64,000 nucleotides of DNA from Laccaria trichodermophora (taxonomy: Eukaryota > Basidiomycota > Agaricomycetes > Agaricales > Hydnangiaceae): NCBI GenBank assembly GCA_018417955.1, contig JACTVC010000053.1:81501-145500 (forward strand), written 5' to 3'. A program made the position numbers and the translations under genes. The notes beneath the pieces are model-generated. The model was not told where the DNA came from, ran no database searches, and worked only from the letters and a program-made list of their open reading frames with translations. Positions 47,868 through 57,800 of the stretch are shown here, piece by piece; the stretch's first letter is position 1, and every line of letters starts with the position of its first letter.

Positions 47868-48529
47868 GTTCAAGGATTGAGCGGTCTGGTAGAAATGCGG
47901 TTAATACCAGAAGTAAGAAAGCTCTTGAGAACCAAACTAAAGCCAAAAATCGCAGACAATTAGCAGAATTTGAAGATTCTGATGATGAAGTAGAAGAAGT
48001 AGAAACAGAAGAAGTGGACGAAGTGGAGGAAGAAATTCCTCCGGTAATAATTAAGAAAACCCAGAAAGCTAAACCAAAACCGAAAGAGAAGCCTAAACCA
48101 CTTCTCCCAAGGGATGATGAAGAGGAGGATCCAGTGCCTAGGCATAAACAGTTACCATACCTGAATATTCCTGACCTGAATGATCCAAGACAAAAAGCAG
48201 ACATAAAGACCGATTATTTTGAGCCAATTCTTGATACTGAGAAAAGACCTGTTTCTTATAAAAACCAAGCTCCTATTGAGAATCTGACACACGAGAGAGA
48301 AGCTTTAGCAAATCTATATAATGCGCCAGTCACTTTGACAGCAGAAACTTTGATAAGCATTTCCCCAGGTATTAGACAAGACTTAATAAAAGCTTTATCT
48401 AAGAAAAGGATGCCAGTACAACAAGCCCAGAATAGAAAAGTCATAATGATGGAAGAACCTGACATTGATGCGATACCATTGAAGCCTACAAAATATGAAT
48501 TAGCACTTCAGTCACCCACTGCCAACTGA
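47868..48529 (+). pseudogene. Linker/start of protease region in the -1 frame, truncated
   Basis: In the -1 frame relative to gag, coding continues as VGSRIERSGRNAVNTRSKKA, then a Glu/Asp-rich stretch, a Lys/Pro-rich stretch (KTQKAKPKPKEKPKP), and a conserved-looking block NLYNAPVTLTAETLISISPG (about 48316-48375). It ends at 48527-48529 before any D[S/T]G protease motif. Reverse transcriptase and integrase are absent, so the element is broken off here. Confidence 0.65.
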
Positions 48530-49579
48530 CTATTAGTCATGCAAACTCCACATAAGTTACATGACTAAATGTCATGGACCATATCTATATTTTAGATATA
48601 TATAGGTCCTAGAAAGCCCTGAAATCTAAAATATATTCTTGAGATGTGGACCCTGAAATGTCACACAAAAATTATAATGTCTGTGTCACACCACCAAAAT
48701 ATATTTTGCAAGTAAAATGCAGTAAGGATATATTTTTGGTGAGTGGACCCTGAAATGTCACTGTCACACCTTAGAAATATATTTTTGTCCTGGCTTGGCC
48801 TTAGGATATATTTTTGGAAACAGATGTGGTAAGGATATATTTTTCTGGTCTGTAGGGGTGTCAGGGGTCCTAGTTTCAACAAAAAGCTTGTGATTTTTTT
48901 GCTGTCTGGGATATATATTCTGGAAGATTCTGCAATGGTTTCCAGAGGTTTTGGCACTATGTCTGGCCTGTGCTCACTGTATGTAGGTAGCGATAAGGGG
49001 CATCAATAGCATCTGTGATCTACCTGTGTAGTATCATCCACTTCCAAACACACTATGAATATAGTTTGCATTACAGATTCATTTATTCTTCTCTAACAAT
49101 GTTGGGCCTTAATGACATGTGTGATTCACCTTGAAGCTATTCTGTCCAAGATTCCTGAGTTGCTTGCATATTACCCACTTTGACACTATAGGTACAGTTT
49201 GCACTATGGAATTTTTCAGCTGCCTAGAAATCCCCTCCACTTCTGCCTTTACTTCAGCTTTGAGATCTCCAGTTGTACCTTATCTACATACCCCACCCAC
49301 ATCTGTATTACCATTGATTTGACTAAGTGCTTTGATCTTTCTCTTCTTCCCTCTCCAGTTGCACCTTATCTGCATACCCCACCCACATCTGTATTACCAT
49401 CCTTCACAGACAAGAGTTCACCAAGTTCTTTGTTGTTTCTCTCCTTCCCTTCCCTTCTTCCTCTTCTCCTCTTCTTCTCTCCCTGCCTTCCTCCCTCTTT
49501 CTCTTGAGTCTTGATTGTAAATTTATGGACAATGAATTCTGATTCACCATGTCATGATATGGAGTGACACATACCTTTC

Positions 49580-49905
49580 CACTACAATGTCTTTCACAGC
49601 CATTTGCAGTTGTGAATCATTAAATTTTGTCTTTGCTTCTGTTGTCCCTGTTACCCTCAGGGTTTTTTTGTCATGCATAAGGTCAGTGATTTCGTGAGGA
49701 GAAAGGGATTTCTCCTCATGCCAGATGATTATGTTTGCATGCATTTCATCAGAGACTGAGGTGCCATGGGTGAAGGCTAGAGTGAGGTTGGAGGCTGGTT
49801 CACTCAAGATCCCTCAGATCAGTGTGACAAAAAAACCCTGAGGGCAACAGAAGCAAATATGAAATTTAACATTCATGACTGCAAACAGCTGTGAAAGACA
49901 CTGTA
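49580..49905. repeat. Inverted repeat, about 85-bp arms, about 155-bp loop
   Basis: The left arm (about 49580-49665) contains ATGTCTTTCACAGCCATTTG, TTGCTTCTGTTG and CCCTCAGGGTTTTTTTGTCA. The right arm (about 49825-49905) is its reverse complement with roughly 80-85% agreement. A minus-strand frame (49807-49544) across it gives ASNLTLAFTHGTSVSDEMHA and reads like real protein, of unknown family. Confidence 0.65.
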
Positions 49906-49909
49906 AATC

Positions 49910-50320
49910 CTGAACCAAGATCTATTTTTCAACCATATTATGAATCCAGATACATAATTTCTGAACTATATCATGAATATTTTGATTAGATGCTGAACCA
50001 AGATGTATCTTTCCACTTTATCTTGAACAAGGATATATTCACAAGACATACATTTTAATTATATATCTTTCAACTATATCTTGAACCAGGATATATTACC
50101 AATATATATTCTCAAGCTATATCTTGAACAAGGATATATCTTTCAACTTTATCTTGAACAAAAATATATATTCAACAAGATATTGAACCAGGATATATTA
50201 CCAAGATATATTTTCAAGATATATTTTCAAAGTAGATCCTGAATCAGAATATATCTTCCAACTTGATCTTGAACCAGGATAAATTACCAAGATGTATTTT
50301 TAGACATATCTTGCAGAAGA
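49910..50320 (+). repeat. Short tandem ATATAT-type repeat
   Basis: About ten imperfect copies of CTTGAACCAGGATATATTAC / AAGATATATTTTCAAG in 35-45-bp steps. Confidence 0.7.
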
Positions 50321-50394
50321 CAAAGGTGCAATTTTATTGAATATAACTCCATAGATTTACATTACTACAGTGACTATTAAATAAAGAAACAAAG

Positions 50395-50556
50395 AGAAGG
50401 GAAGGGAGTGAGGGAGAGGGGGTGGAGGTTAGTGGGCAACAAGGCAGGGGAGCAATGATGGAGAGGGGAAGGTGTTATAGGCAATGAGGGAGGGGAGAGG
50501 GGGGTGGCAGACAATGAGAGAGAGGGGGGGAGAGTGAGGGAGAGGGAGAGGGGGAG
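50395..50556 (+). repeat. Purine-rich tract, left half of the retrotransposon target
   Basis: GGGAGGGAGAGGGGG-type low complexity. The same tract resumes at 63594 on the other side of the retrotransposon. The 5 bp GGGAG (50552-50556) is repeated at 63594-63598 as the target-site duplication. Confidence 0.85.
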
Positions 50557-50929
50557 TGTGAAACCGCAGTGTCGTCCTGGACTTCTTGAGGAATCCGTGA
50601 GCGAACGGAGTCAGAGGCGGAGTTAGGGAACGTGATTGGGAATAGAGTTGGTGGCGCTGTTCCGGATGGCGGAAGAGCGCCTAAGTTGTCCTGTAACCCC
50701 GAACTGGGGGCGCTGTCACCCGGCGCAGGGCTCTGATATCCCGGAGGGGAGGCGTAAGGCTGCCTAGCCGCTAACCATATTCGTGACCCAATCCACATGT
50801 TATATAAATGTCGTGGTTAAAAGGTAAGGTATCTACAGATGTACAAGACATTATATAATGTAACAAAACAATAGTAAATACGATGGTTCAAGATCATGTA
50901 AGAGGTAGGGATAGCCGTACACCGTTACA
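50557..50929 (-). repeat. 3' LTR of the chromovirus (373 bp)
   Basis: On the minus strand it starts TGTAACGGTGTACGGC and ends CTGCGGTTTCACA. It is almost identical to 63224-63593. The open frame across it is the LTR copy of the ORF1 N-terminus and not a separate gene. Confidence 0.95.
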
Positions 50930-50942
50930 AAGCCCCCCCATG
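50930..50942 (-). promoter_or_regulatory. Polypurine tract for plus-strand priming
   Basis: On the minus strand ATGGGGGGGCTT lies directly upstream of the 3' LTR TGTAACGG, the standard position for the PPT. Confidence 0.75.
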
Positions 50943-50978
50943 AGACTGGAGCATCGTCAAAATTTCTGTAAATGAACG

Positions 50979-53900
50979 TCAGAACCGCCTCTGTTTGCGT
51001 CGTCGACGTTCCTCCCGTTCTTCGTCCCTTCTTCGTATATTCTGGATCCTGTTTCCCGAACGTCTACCCCGTTTGGTTTTCTTCCATGTCACCTCCTCGA
51101 CCTGTCCCTCTTCCTCCTCGTCATCGCCGCTGGGATCACCTGGCTTCCAAGGGTTATCGTACTGCACGGGGTCCAACACTAGAGGTCCCGTCGGAGCCAT
51201 CACATTACCCATGGTTCCTGCATACGAGTCGTCGACTTCTGCGGGGTTTATTGGCGAGACGAATTCCACTTTCATGGAATCATCGGAAATTAACCGGTCG
51301 GCCAGGGAAGGCGTCAAGGTGTCCGATAATCGCGCAGACAAGTCACGAGGGTGCGCAAGGCGGGAGGAAAGCGGGATGGACTCAACTGGATCACTTAGCC
51401 TGGCGGCGAGATCGTTGGTCATCCTGGACATGAGGGTGGGTGGTGACTCCGTTAAAGGGGAAGGAGTCGAGGGCACGGTTACTCTGTCCGAGATACGCGA
51501 GGCAAGGGATGAGACGGGTTCAATTACGGAGGTGACGAGCGGTGAAGACCATGGAACAGGAAGAGAAGGATTCGGCATCGTCACTGGAAGCGTCGCTGCC
51601 ACAGGCCAAGGTAAAAGAGCACTTGGGGTAGGCCCAGGAAGGGGCATAGGATAGGGCAAGACAGTGGCGTTACCCTGTAGCAGCACAGGACTCAAGGTAT
51701 TCCCAGATGGGGACCACATAAAAGCGATATTCGCGCCGAAAGGCAGCGGGGCGCCAGGTGGTAAATTCAAAGCTGCTGGGGCACTAGGAATAACCGAAAT
51801 AGAAGGGTCCTGTCTGGATTCTCTGTCTTGGCGGGAGGGTATAGCGCGACTTTCCAATGTGGCGGGTCTTACTAAGGGAGACGGGGAACGTGACGGACGG
51901 CGTCGTCGTCTTGGAGGAGAGATGGAACGCTGTCGTGGTGACGAATACCTATAACGAGGTGAAGGTGAGCGTTGATGACGTCTTCGAGGGTTCGGGGGTC
52001 GTGCTGGATAACGATGACGAGACTGAGAGGGCGAACGTCGATCGTGTCGACGACGACTTGGGGAGCGGGAGTACCTTCGATCTAGGGAACGGCGACGAAT
52101 CTGGCTGCTAGTAGCGGAGGAACTTTTTGCGGGGATTTGAGGTACAGTTGATCCAGTGCTTGTATTGAAGGAGGAATTCAAGGTAGCAGGCCAAGAGTGA
52201 GTTGCATGACCCGAGGCTCCGACGTAGTCCGCATGATCGGCAAATGAGACTAACAGTTCCACGCCGTTTTCACGATGATGGTGCATAAGACTGCGAAGTT
52301 GGCGCGCTTGGTTGACTGATTCCACTTCCAGCCAGAAGCTCTGACTTCGCCCGATGCTCGTTCGGAAGATACGGTGCATGGATAAGTCGAGTCGCGCGGC
52401 AAGGCTGGAGACTAAGGTACGTATGGACTCGAAACCTTCCGTCAGCGGTATTCCGTAAATCATCAAGCACGACGTTGCGAATTCCAATGGATCATTGGGA
52501 ATCGGCACATCCTCCCTCATAATTGAGTCCTCTTCGGGCAATTCGACCGGAATTTGGGGACCCATGGTTTCGGTCATGGGATCCTCATCTCCTAGTGAAA
52601 TCTCATCGTCTGACCGAGTTGACGTAGGAGGGATCACAGGAGGCAACGTAGGCGCACGACCAGCATCTCTCATTGGATCTACGGAACTCGTTGTCGCGCC
52701 AATGGCAGCGGGTCTCGATTCCACACCTGGAGCAGCGGGATTTACTAGCGCGCTCCCTGATTCCTGTACATTCCTTGTTTCCACGTTCATTGCTGATGGA
52801 GCCCCGAAGTCGTAACTAGGATAGTATCCATCGTCGTCATCACTATCACTATCAGGCGCAGACGGAGGAGGGAGAGGACCACGAATGAGGGGAAGTTCTT
52901 CCGGTTTGGGGATAGGAGCCTCCTTCCCTATGTCCTCAGTCCTGGGTTCCATACGGTTGTATATCCACGCTGGTCGCCGTACCCGTCGTCTAGGCTGAGC
53001 CATGTCCTTGTAAATTCCTTCTGGACAGGGCTGGCCATAGATGTTGACGTCGGAAACGCAACCGGGGGGAGCTTTGGGAGGTCTCAGGAATAATATCTGC
53101 CATCGCCGTTCTCGATCGAACATGGTGTGCGTCCTGTAGTCTGGGTTCTTTTTCGGGGAGGTCTCGGTGAAGGTATTGTCCGTATGATGTACCTCTACAA
53201 ACTTTCGCCATTTTTTATGCTGATGAGAGGGAACTCCCGGTTGTGACTGTTCCGCCTTCTGCACACGGGGAGGTTTAATCCAGGGAATCCTATCAGAGTC
53301 AACGACTAGCGTGATCAAAGGAGGAGGCTCGTAATTGACTACCTCCCTTGACCGATCTAAGGAGTCATCGGGGGCAGAAATTACAGGCCAAATCCAGCCG
53401 GGGTCGAATGGTCGAGCAGTGTCCGTTATCATTAAGTCTCCATGTTCTATGGCATGGGTATCGTACTCGTTTATAGTCCAATGTAGTTGCGAAGCGCTGG
53501 TACCGGCAGCAAAATCGATTAGAGTATCCAGAGCAGCGAGTTTAGCGCGCTCTTGTGAAGATACCTCCCTTGCCACGAAGCATGGAATGCCTTCCTTTAA
53601 ATACCATCTGGCCTGACGTTCGTCTGTACCGTTCAGCCAAACACCCAGATAACGATCGTCCGCCATTTCTACTTCCGCGTCGGGGTCAGGCATCCAAAAT
53701 CGTGACTGTTGGAGCCGTGAGACATAATCGACGAATGCGCGTTTATCTTTTATAGCTCGCTGAGCTTCCGTAGCAAAGTCGACGAATAGGGAGAAGTGTT
53801 TATGTCGTCGCAGCGAATCGAGGTATTCGGATGATGGTACAGTGGGGCGAATTCCTGGGCTCCACAACAATATATGGGCAGAGTCGAAGGAATGGTACTT

Positions 53901-54446
53901 GAAGTGAGTTCGACGGAGGGCCTCCATTCGTTTTTCTGTTTCCTGGTTTGCACGGATTAGGCTGTCGATGTACTCGTCGACTACCTTCCCAGTATCAAAT
54001 GCTGGAGGGTTGTCGCTCTTCCAGCAGTTGAGTATAGATTCGTATTCAGGGAAGTCGCGCGGTTGTCCCGCAGCGGGTGAAACTATTAAGGCTCTCCACT
54101 CCTTGCCCGGATAACAAAGCTGTGCGTTTCTGGTAGGGTCAAAGGGTCCCATATGACCGTCATAGCGCCGGTGTTCTTCCTTGAAATGGTCGACACGAAG
54201 ATTCAAGTTGGTGGGTCGCAAGCCAGGACAGAAAGCGTTGAGAAGAGAATTGGGAGAAGTCACTTCCCATAGCCTCCCGTTCATCGCAACATATCTTCGA
54301 CGAACGGTGGCAGGTATCTCGTAGGACGGAGGAGGAGGTAACAGTGGCACGCGCTCGTAGCCAGCGAAGCTATGGAGTCTTCGAGGGGTGTAGCTTCGAG
54401 TGTCGTGATTGTTGGATCCCGGGACATGACGAGGTCGACCAGTCAT
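50979..54446 (-). CDS. Chromovirus ORF3: 1155-aa extra protein with SR-like region
   Basis: This uninterrupted frame lies downstream of pol, where env sits in other elements, but no signal peptide or membrane segment is visible. Residues 1-470 look folded (for example RRRYVAMNGRLWEVTSPNSL, LNCWKSDNPPAFDTGKVVDE, RYLGVWLNGTDERQARWYLK). An acidic linker (DSDSDDDDGYYPSYD) follows. A block around residues 660-745 starting LMIYGIPLTEGFESIRTLVS and containing SFWLEVESVNQARQLRSLM resembles an RRM-like fold. An Arg/Ser-rich region of about 779-865 has repeated RSPSRRR and SRSPSP. A Pro-rich stretch and a basic tail RRRDEEREERRRRKQRRF end the protein. I have seen similar N-terminal strings as hypothetical mushroom proteins but know no function. 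RNA or chromatin binding is inference from the SR composition. Confidence 0.8.
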   Translation of the reverse strand: MTGRPRHVPGSNNHDTRSYTPRRLHSFAGYERVPLLPPPPSYEIPATVRRRYVAMNGRLWEVTSPNSLLNAFCPGLRPTNLNLRVDHFKEEHRRYDGHMGPFDPTRNAQLCYPGKEWRALIVSPAAGQPRDFPEYESILNCWKSDNPPAFDTGKVVDEYIDSLIRANQETEKRMEALRRTHFKYHSFDSAHILLWSPGIRPTVPSSEYLDSLRRHKHFSLFVDFATEAQRAIKDKRAFVDYVSRLQQSRFWMPDPDAEVEMADDRYLGVWLNGTDERQARWYLKEGIPCFVAREVSSQERAKLAALDTLIDFAAGTSASQLHWTINEYDTHAIEHGDLMITDTARPFDPGWIWPVISAPDDSLDRSREVVNYEPPPLITLVVDSDRIPWIKPPRVQKAEQSQPGVPSHQHKKWRKFVEVHHTDNTFTETSPKKNPDYRTHTMFDRERRWQILFLRPPKAPPGCVSDVNIYGQPCPEGIYKDMAQPRRRVRRPAWIYNRMEPRTEDIGKEAPIPKPEELPLIRGPLPPPSAPDSDSDDDDGYYPSYDFGAPSAMNVETRNVQESGSALVNPAAPGVESRPAAIGATTSSVDPMRDAGRAPTLPPVIPPTSTRSDDEISLGDEDPMTETMGPQIPVELPEEDSIMREDVPIPNDPLEFATSCLMIYGIPLTEGFESIRTLVSSLAARLDLSMHRIFRTSIGRSQSFWLEVESVNQARQLRSLMHHHRENGVELLVSFADHADYVGASGHATHSWPATLNSSFNTSTGSTVPQIPAKSSSATSSQIRRRSLDRRYSRSPSRRRHDRRSPSQSRHRYPARPPNPRRRHQRSPSPRYRYSSPRQRSISPPRRRRRPSRSPSPLVRPATLESRAIPSRQDRESRQDPSISVIPSAPAALNLPPGAPLPFGANIAFMWSPSGNTLSPVLLQGNATVLPYPMPLPGPTPSALLPWPVAATLPVTMPNPSLPVPWSSPLVTSVIEPVSSLASRISDRVTVPSTPSPLTESPPTLMSRMTNDLAARLSDPVESIPLSSRLAHPRDLSARLSDTLTPSLADRLISDDSMKVEFVSPINPAEVDDSYAGTMGNVMAPTGPLVLDPVQYDNPWKPGDPSGDDEEEEGQVEEVTWKKTKRGRRSGNRIQNIRRRDEEREERRRRKQRRF

Positions 54447-54663
54447 TGCCAGTTGACTCCGTACGAAGTCACGCTCGAAAGCTGTGGGACGTACGATGTC
54501 AGGCGACTGGGAGGGAGCGACAGGGTTATTAATAGAAGTAAGGAATTTTAAAATGTGTCCGTCGGAGTTTAAGTCGACTGTATAGTAGCATTACTTAATA
54601 ACGAAATTTAATAATTAACATAATGAGAATTAAAAGGAATTTTCCAGCGGAACTTCCGAGTCG
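54447..54663. other. Pol-ORF3 spacer
   Basis: A 217-bp gap between the chromodomain stop and the ORF3 ATG. It is AT-rich at 54537-54640. It could carry a promoter, splice acceptor or internal initiation signal for ORF3; none is recognisable. Confidence 0.35.
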
Positions 54664-54867
54664 TCAAATCGGTAGACCTTTAGACTCTAAATAGTTCCTT
54701 TTAAGGAGGGCTGAGTTCCGCAAAGCGTACTCGGTAACCCAGGAGTCATCGGCTGGGCCATAACCCTTCCACCTGATCAGGAACATCCTACGGTTAGATT
54801 TCTTTTTCCCGACTAGTCGGTGGCCGAGGATGGCTTCGACTTCGTATTCCTCCGAAGCTTTCAAGTC
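54664..54867 (-). CDS. Chromodomain, in frame with pol after a TGA
   Basis: The frame continues from Gag-Pol directly after TGA 54870-54868 as GAC TTG AAA GCT. It encodes DLKASEEYEVEAILGHRLVG, then KKKSNRRMFLIRWKGYGPAD, DSWVTEYALRNSALL. This is a canonical chromodomain (YEVEAIL, FLIRWKGYG, SWV), the chromovirus integrase tail that binds modified histone tails and steers integration. There is no ATG before the domain; the first in-frame start-like codon is TTG. Production therefore needs readthrough, or the TGA is a fresh mutation. Confidence 0.85.
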   Translation of the reverse strand, partial: DLKASEEYEVEAILGHRLVGKKKSNRRMFLIRWKGYGPADDSWVTEYALRNSALLKRNYLESKGLPI

Positions 54868-57800
54868 TCAGGTTGACGGTAACTGAGTTCGTTCACCAAA
54901 TTCTGCTGGAGAAGGGATGTACTTTTTCAGATGATCTATATTGAACACAGGGTGCATGGAATATGTGTCCGGTAGTCGTAGTCGGTAGACTTGAGGATTA
55001 ATTTTCTCTACCACTTCAAAAGGTCCAATCATTCGTTGAACTAATTTTTTGCCAGTTCCTTCGACGTCCACGAGTTCCAGTGAGTGAGGATTGACTAGGG
55101 CATAATCCCCTTCTTTCATCTCTTGTATCGGTCGTCGCTTCTTATCATAAGCTTTAGCCTGGCGGTCCTGCGCTAAAGCGATTGCGTCTTTGGCTGCAGT
55201 TCGATGTATCTCCAAGCTTTCCACGAAATCTTCTGCTGATTGACTAGGTAGAAAGGGTCGAAGAGAAGGGTCGATTTCTGGGACTATGGCTCCAGAGGAA
55301 GTTCTTGGGTTGTAGCCCATCAATAAGAAGTTGGGAGAGTACTTAGTAGACGAATGCACGCTGCTGTTGTACGAATAGGCTAATACGCTAAGCCATTTCG
55401 ACCAGTTTTCTCTGTCAGAGGAAACATAAGCGCGAAGCATTTGTTCTATCGTAGCGTTAAGAATCTCGGTTTGTCCATCTGTTTGCGGGTGATGGGCGGA
55501 TGACAGAGCCATTACGCTTCCATAGTTCGCCACTACTGATTTCCAAAATATTGTAGCCCATCGTCGGTCTCTGTCTGAGATTATAACTTCTGGTAAACCG
55601 TAGACGTTTACCACCTTTTCAACGAATAGTTCGGCGAACCCCTCTTGTGATAATGTAGAATGGGTAGGTATGATGATGGCATACTTAGTGAGTTTGTCAA
55701 CTATGACGAGGATAGCCGTGTATCCTTGATCTCCTGAGGCTGGTAGTCCGGTGATCATATCCATTGACACTGTGGAGAAAGGGCGTAATGGTATATGCGC
55801 GGGTCTTAACGCGCCCATCTTCGCACGATGATCTACCTTGATCTTCTGACAGACGTCGCAAGAGCTCGCGTACATTTCCGCATCTTTGTTCATAGTCGGC
55901 CAGTAGAAGAGTTCTTGGAGTCGCGCTATAAAGCGGCGAGGTCCGGAGTGAGCGCTTTCGTAGGGAGACTCATGTATCCATCGCAGGACGTAATTAACCT
56001 TCGACTTGGGAACACATAGTCGAGTCTTACTGCTGGCATCGATGAAATATAACAATTCATCTCGTCCTCTCTGGAAGTGACTAGCCGATATTATGGTCTT
56101 GTCATTAGGCTGTACTTTGATGTATCGGGAAGCGAAGAATTTATCCGTCTCGTAACCGTCCGCGAATTCCTTGCAGATATTGGGATCCATGGAGATTAGC
56201 AAATGCGTTCGCTTGGACCAATCCTCCTCTGGTGTCAATTCTGAGGGTTTGACGCCTGCGGGGTAAGTCCATGGATCTGTTCCAGCGAATGGTAACACTT
56301 CGCCTTGTTCTTCCGATCCGAGTAAGTTCTCGGTAATGGGAGGATTTTCGGTAGTCATTTCCGTAATCGATTCCTTGGGGCATTCGCGCGTTGTCTCCGC
56401 TGCGAGTTGCCGCCTAGTGCGAACGGGTGCTGCAGCCTTCTCGATTATGTCTTCCCACCTCATTATACAGAAGGCGGCTTTAGGTGCAGCAGCCTTGAAG
56501 ATTCTATCTTCAGCCTTCTGTGCTATATTTCGCTTTACGGTGTCTTGTTCGATAGATACAAGATCATCATTTAACGGTGAGTCGTGTGGCGGAATACGAA
56601 TAAGTCGCGATAAGGGATCTACGTTGGAGTGGATTCGGCCAGCTCGATGAACGATCCTCAGGCCTGGGTATGCTGCGAACACTGCCCCCCAGGCAGCTAG
56701 TCTTCTGTTGGCGTTCTCATAGACTCGCGCCCAAACTAGGGCAGCGTGGTCAGTTATCAGGGTGATGCTTTCTCCTTCGATAAAGGGCTGGAACTTGACG
56801 AGGGCCTCCTTAGCTGCTAAAGCTTCACGCTCTGTGGCGCTATAGTTGCGTTCTGCTGACTTGAATGTTTGACTCCAGTACGCGATAACGCGCTCTACGT
56901 GTATAACGGTCTCATCCAGAGTTGCCCCCCACACGTCAGGCTGTGTGATCTCGTGCTGGTCCTTGTGAAGCTTTACGACAAGGCTGGGTACTTCCTTGCC
57001 AGCTTCCCAAGCCGCTTCGAGTTTGCTGTAGCAAGGAGTGCCTTTTAAATCCTTGATTTGTATGGCTTGCACTTGCTGTAAGCTCGCGCCCAACGCGATG
57101 TCCGACGCGTCGGTGTACAACCTATAAGCTTGGTTTGCGATAGGATGTCCTAGTACCGGTGCATTAGCTAACGCCTCCTTCGCCTGTTGATAGGCAACTT
57201 CTTGTTCCGCGCTCCACTGCCATTTAGCTCCCTTCTTTAAGAGATTAAATAGAGGGGCGGCGATCATAGAATAAAACGGTATATAAGATGAGAAGTAAAC
57301 GACCATTCCGAGGAATTTTTGTAGGTCTGACACAGAGGTTGGCCTGGCGAGTTCCATGATAGCTAGCACCTTTTCCTTATGAGTGGATAGGCCTAAGCGG
57401 GACACCTTTTGCCCAAGAAGTAGGATTGACGAGTAACCTACGAAACATTTGGCGGGTGATAGGGTTATTCCAGCGGCTGCAATAGCCCCTAATACTTTGT
57501 CCAGATGTACTAGATGGTCTTCCCAATTTTTGGAATAGACAACTATATCATCGATATATACCAGGGCGAAGAGCCATAAGAACGGTGCTAGCACTTCTTG
57601 CATAAGTCTCTGAAAGATCGACGGTCCATTCCTGAGACCAAATGGCATTCTTTTAAACTGCCACAGCCCCAAATGACATCGGAAGGCTGTCTTCTCTTTG
57701 GCTTCTTCGGCCATTTCCAGTTGTGTGAATCCTGCTAACGCATCGAAGGAAGATAACACCTGCGCTCCTGATAGAGCTTGAATGATTTCCGATTGTCGAG

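Larger units (their letters stand above)
48530..50394. other. AT-rich repeats and remnants
   Basis: 48600-48860 carries about four copies of GGATATATTTTTGG-like sequence with TGAAATGTCACAC and GGGGTCCTAGTTTCAA, strings shared with the giant inverted repeat arms. 48900-49500 is unassigned, with pyrimidine-rich ends. An inverted repeat lies at 49580-49905 and ATATAT-rich short repeats at 49910-50320, both listed separately. No gene is supported. Confidence 0.5.

Noticed and set aside
50475..50798. 107-aa minus-strand open frame
   Set aside because: It lies in the 3' LTR and duplicates the LTR-encoded N-terminus of ORF1, so it is not a separate gene.
50995..51654. 219-aa and other plus-strand frames across 50.97-54.5 kb
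   Set aside because: They are antisense shadows of ORF3, which has clear domain-like composition on the minus strand.
54664..54864. Chromodomain as an independent gene starting MKAS
   Set aside because: The supposed start is TTG, and the frame is continuous with integrase through one TGA. It is therefore better treated as the end of pol.
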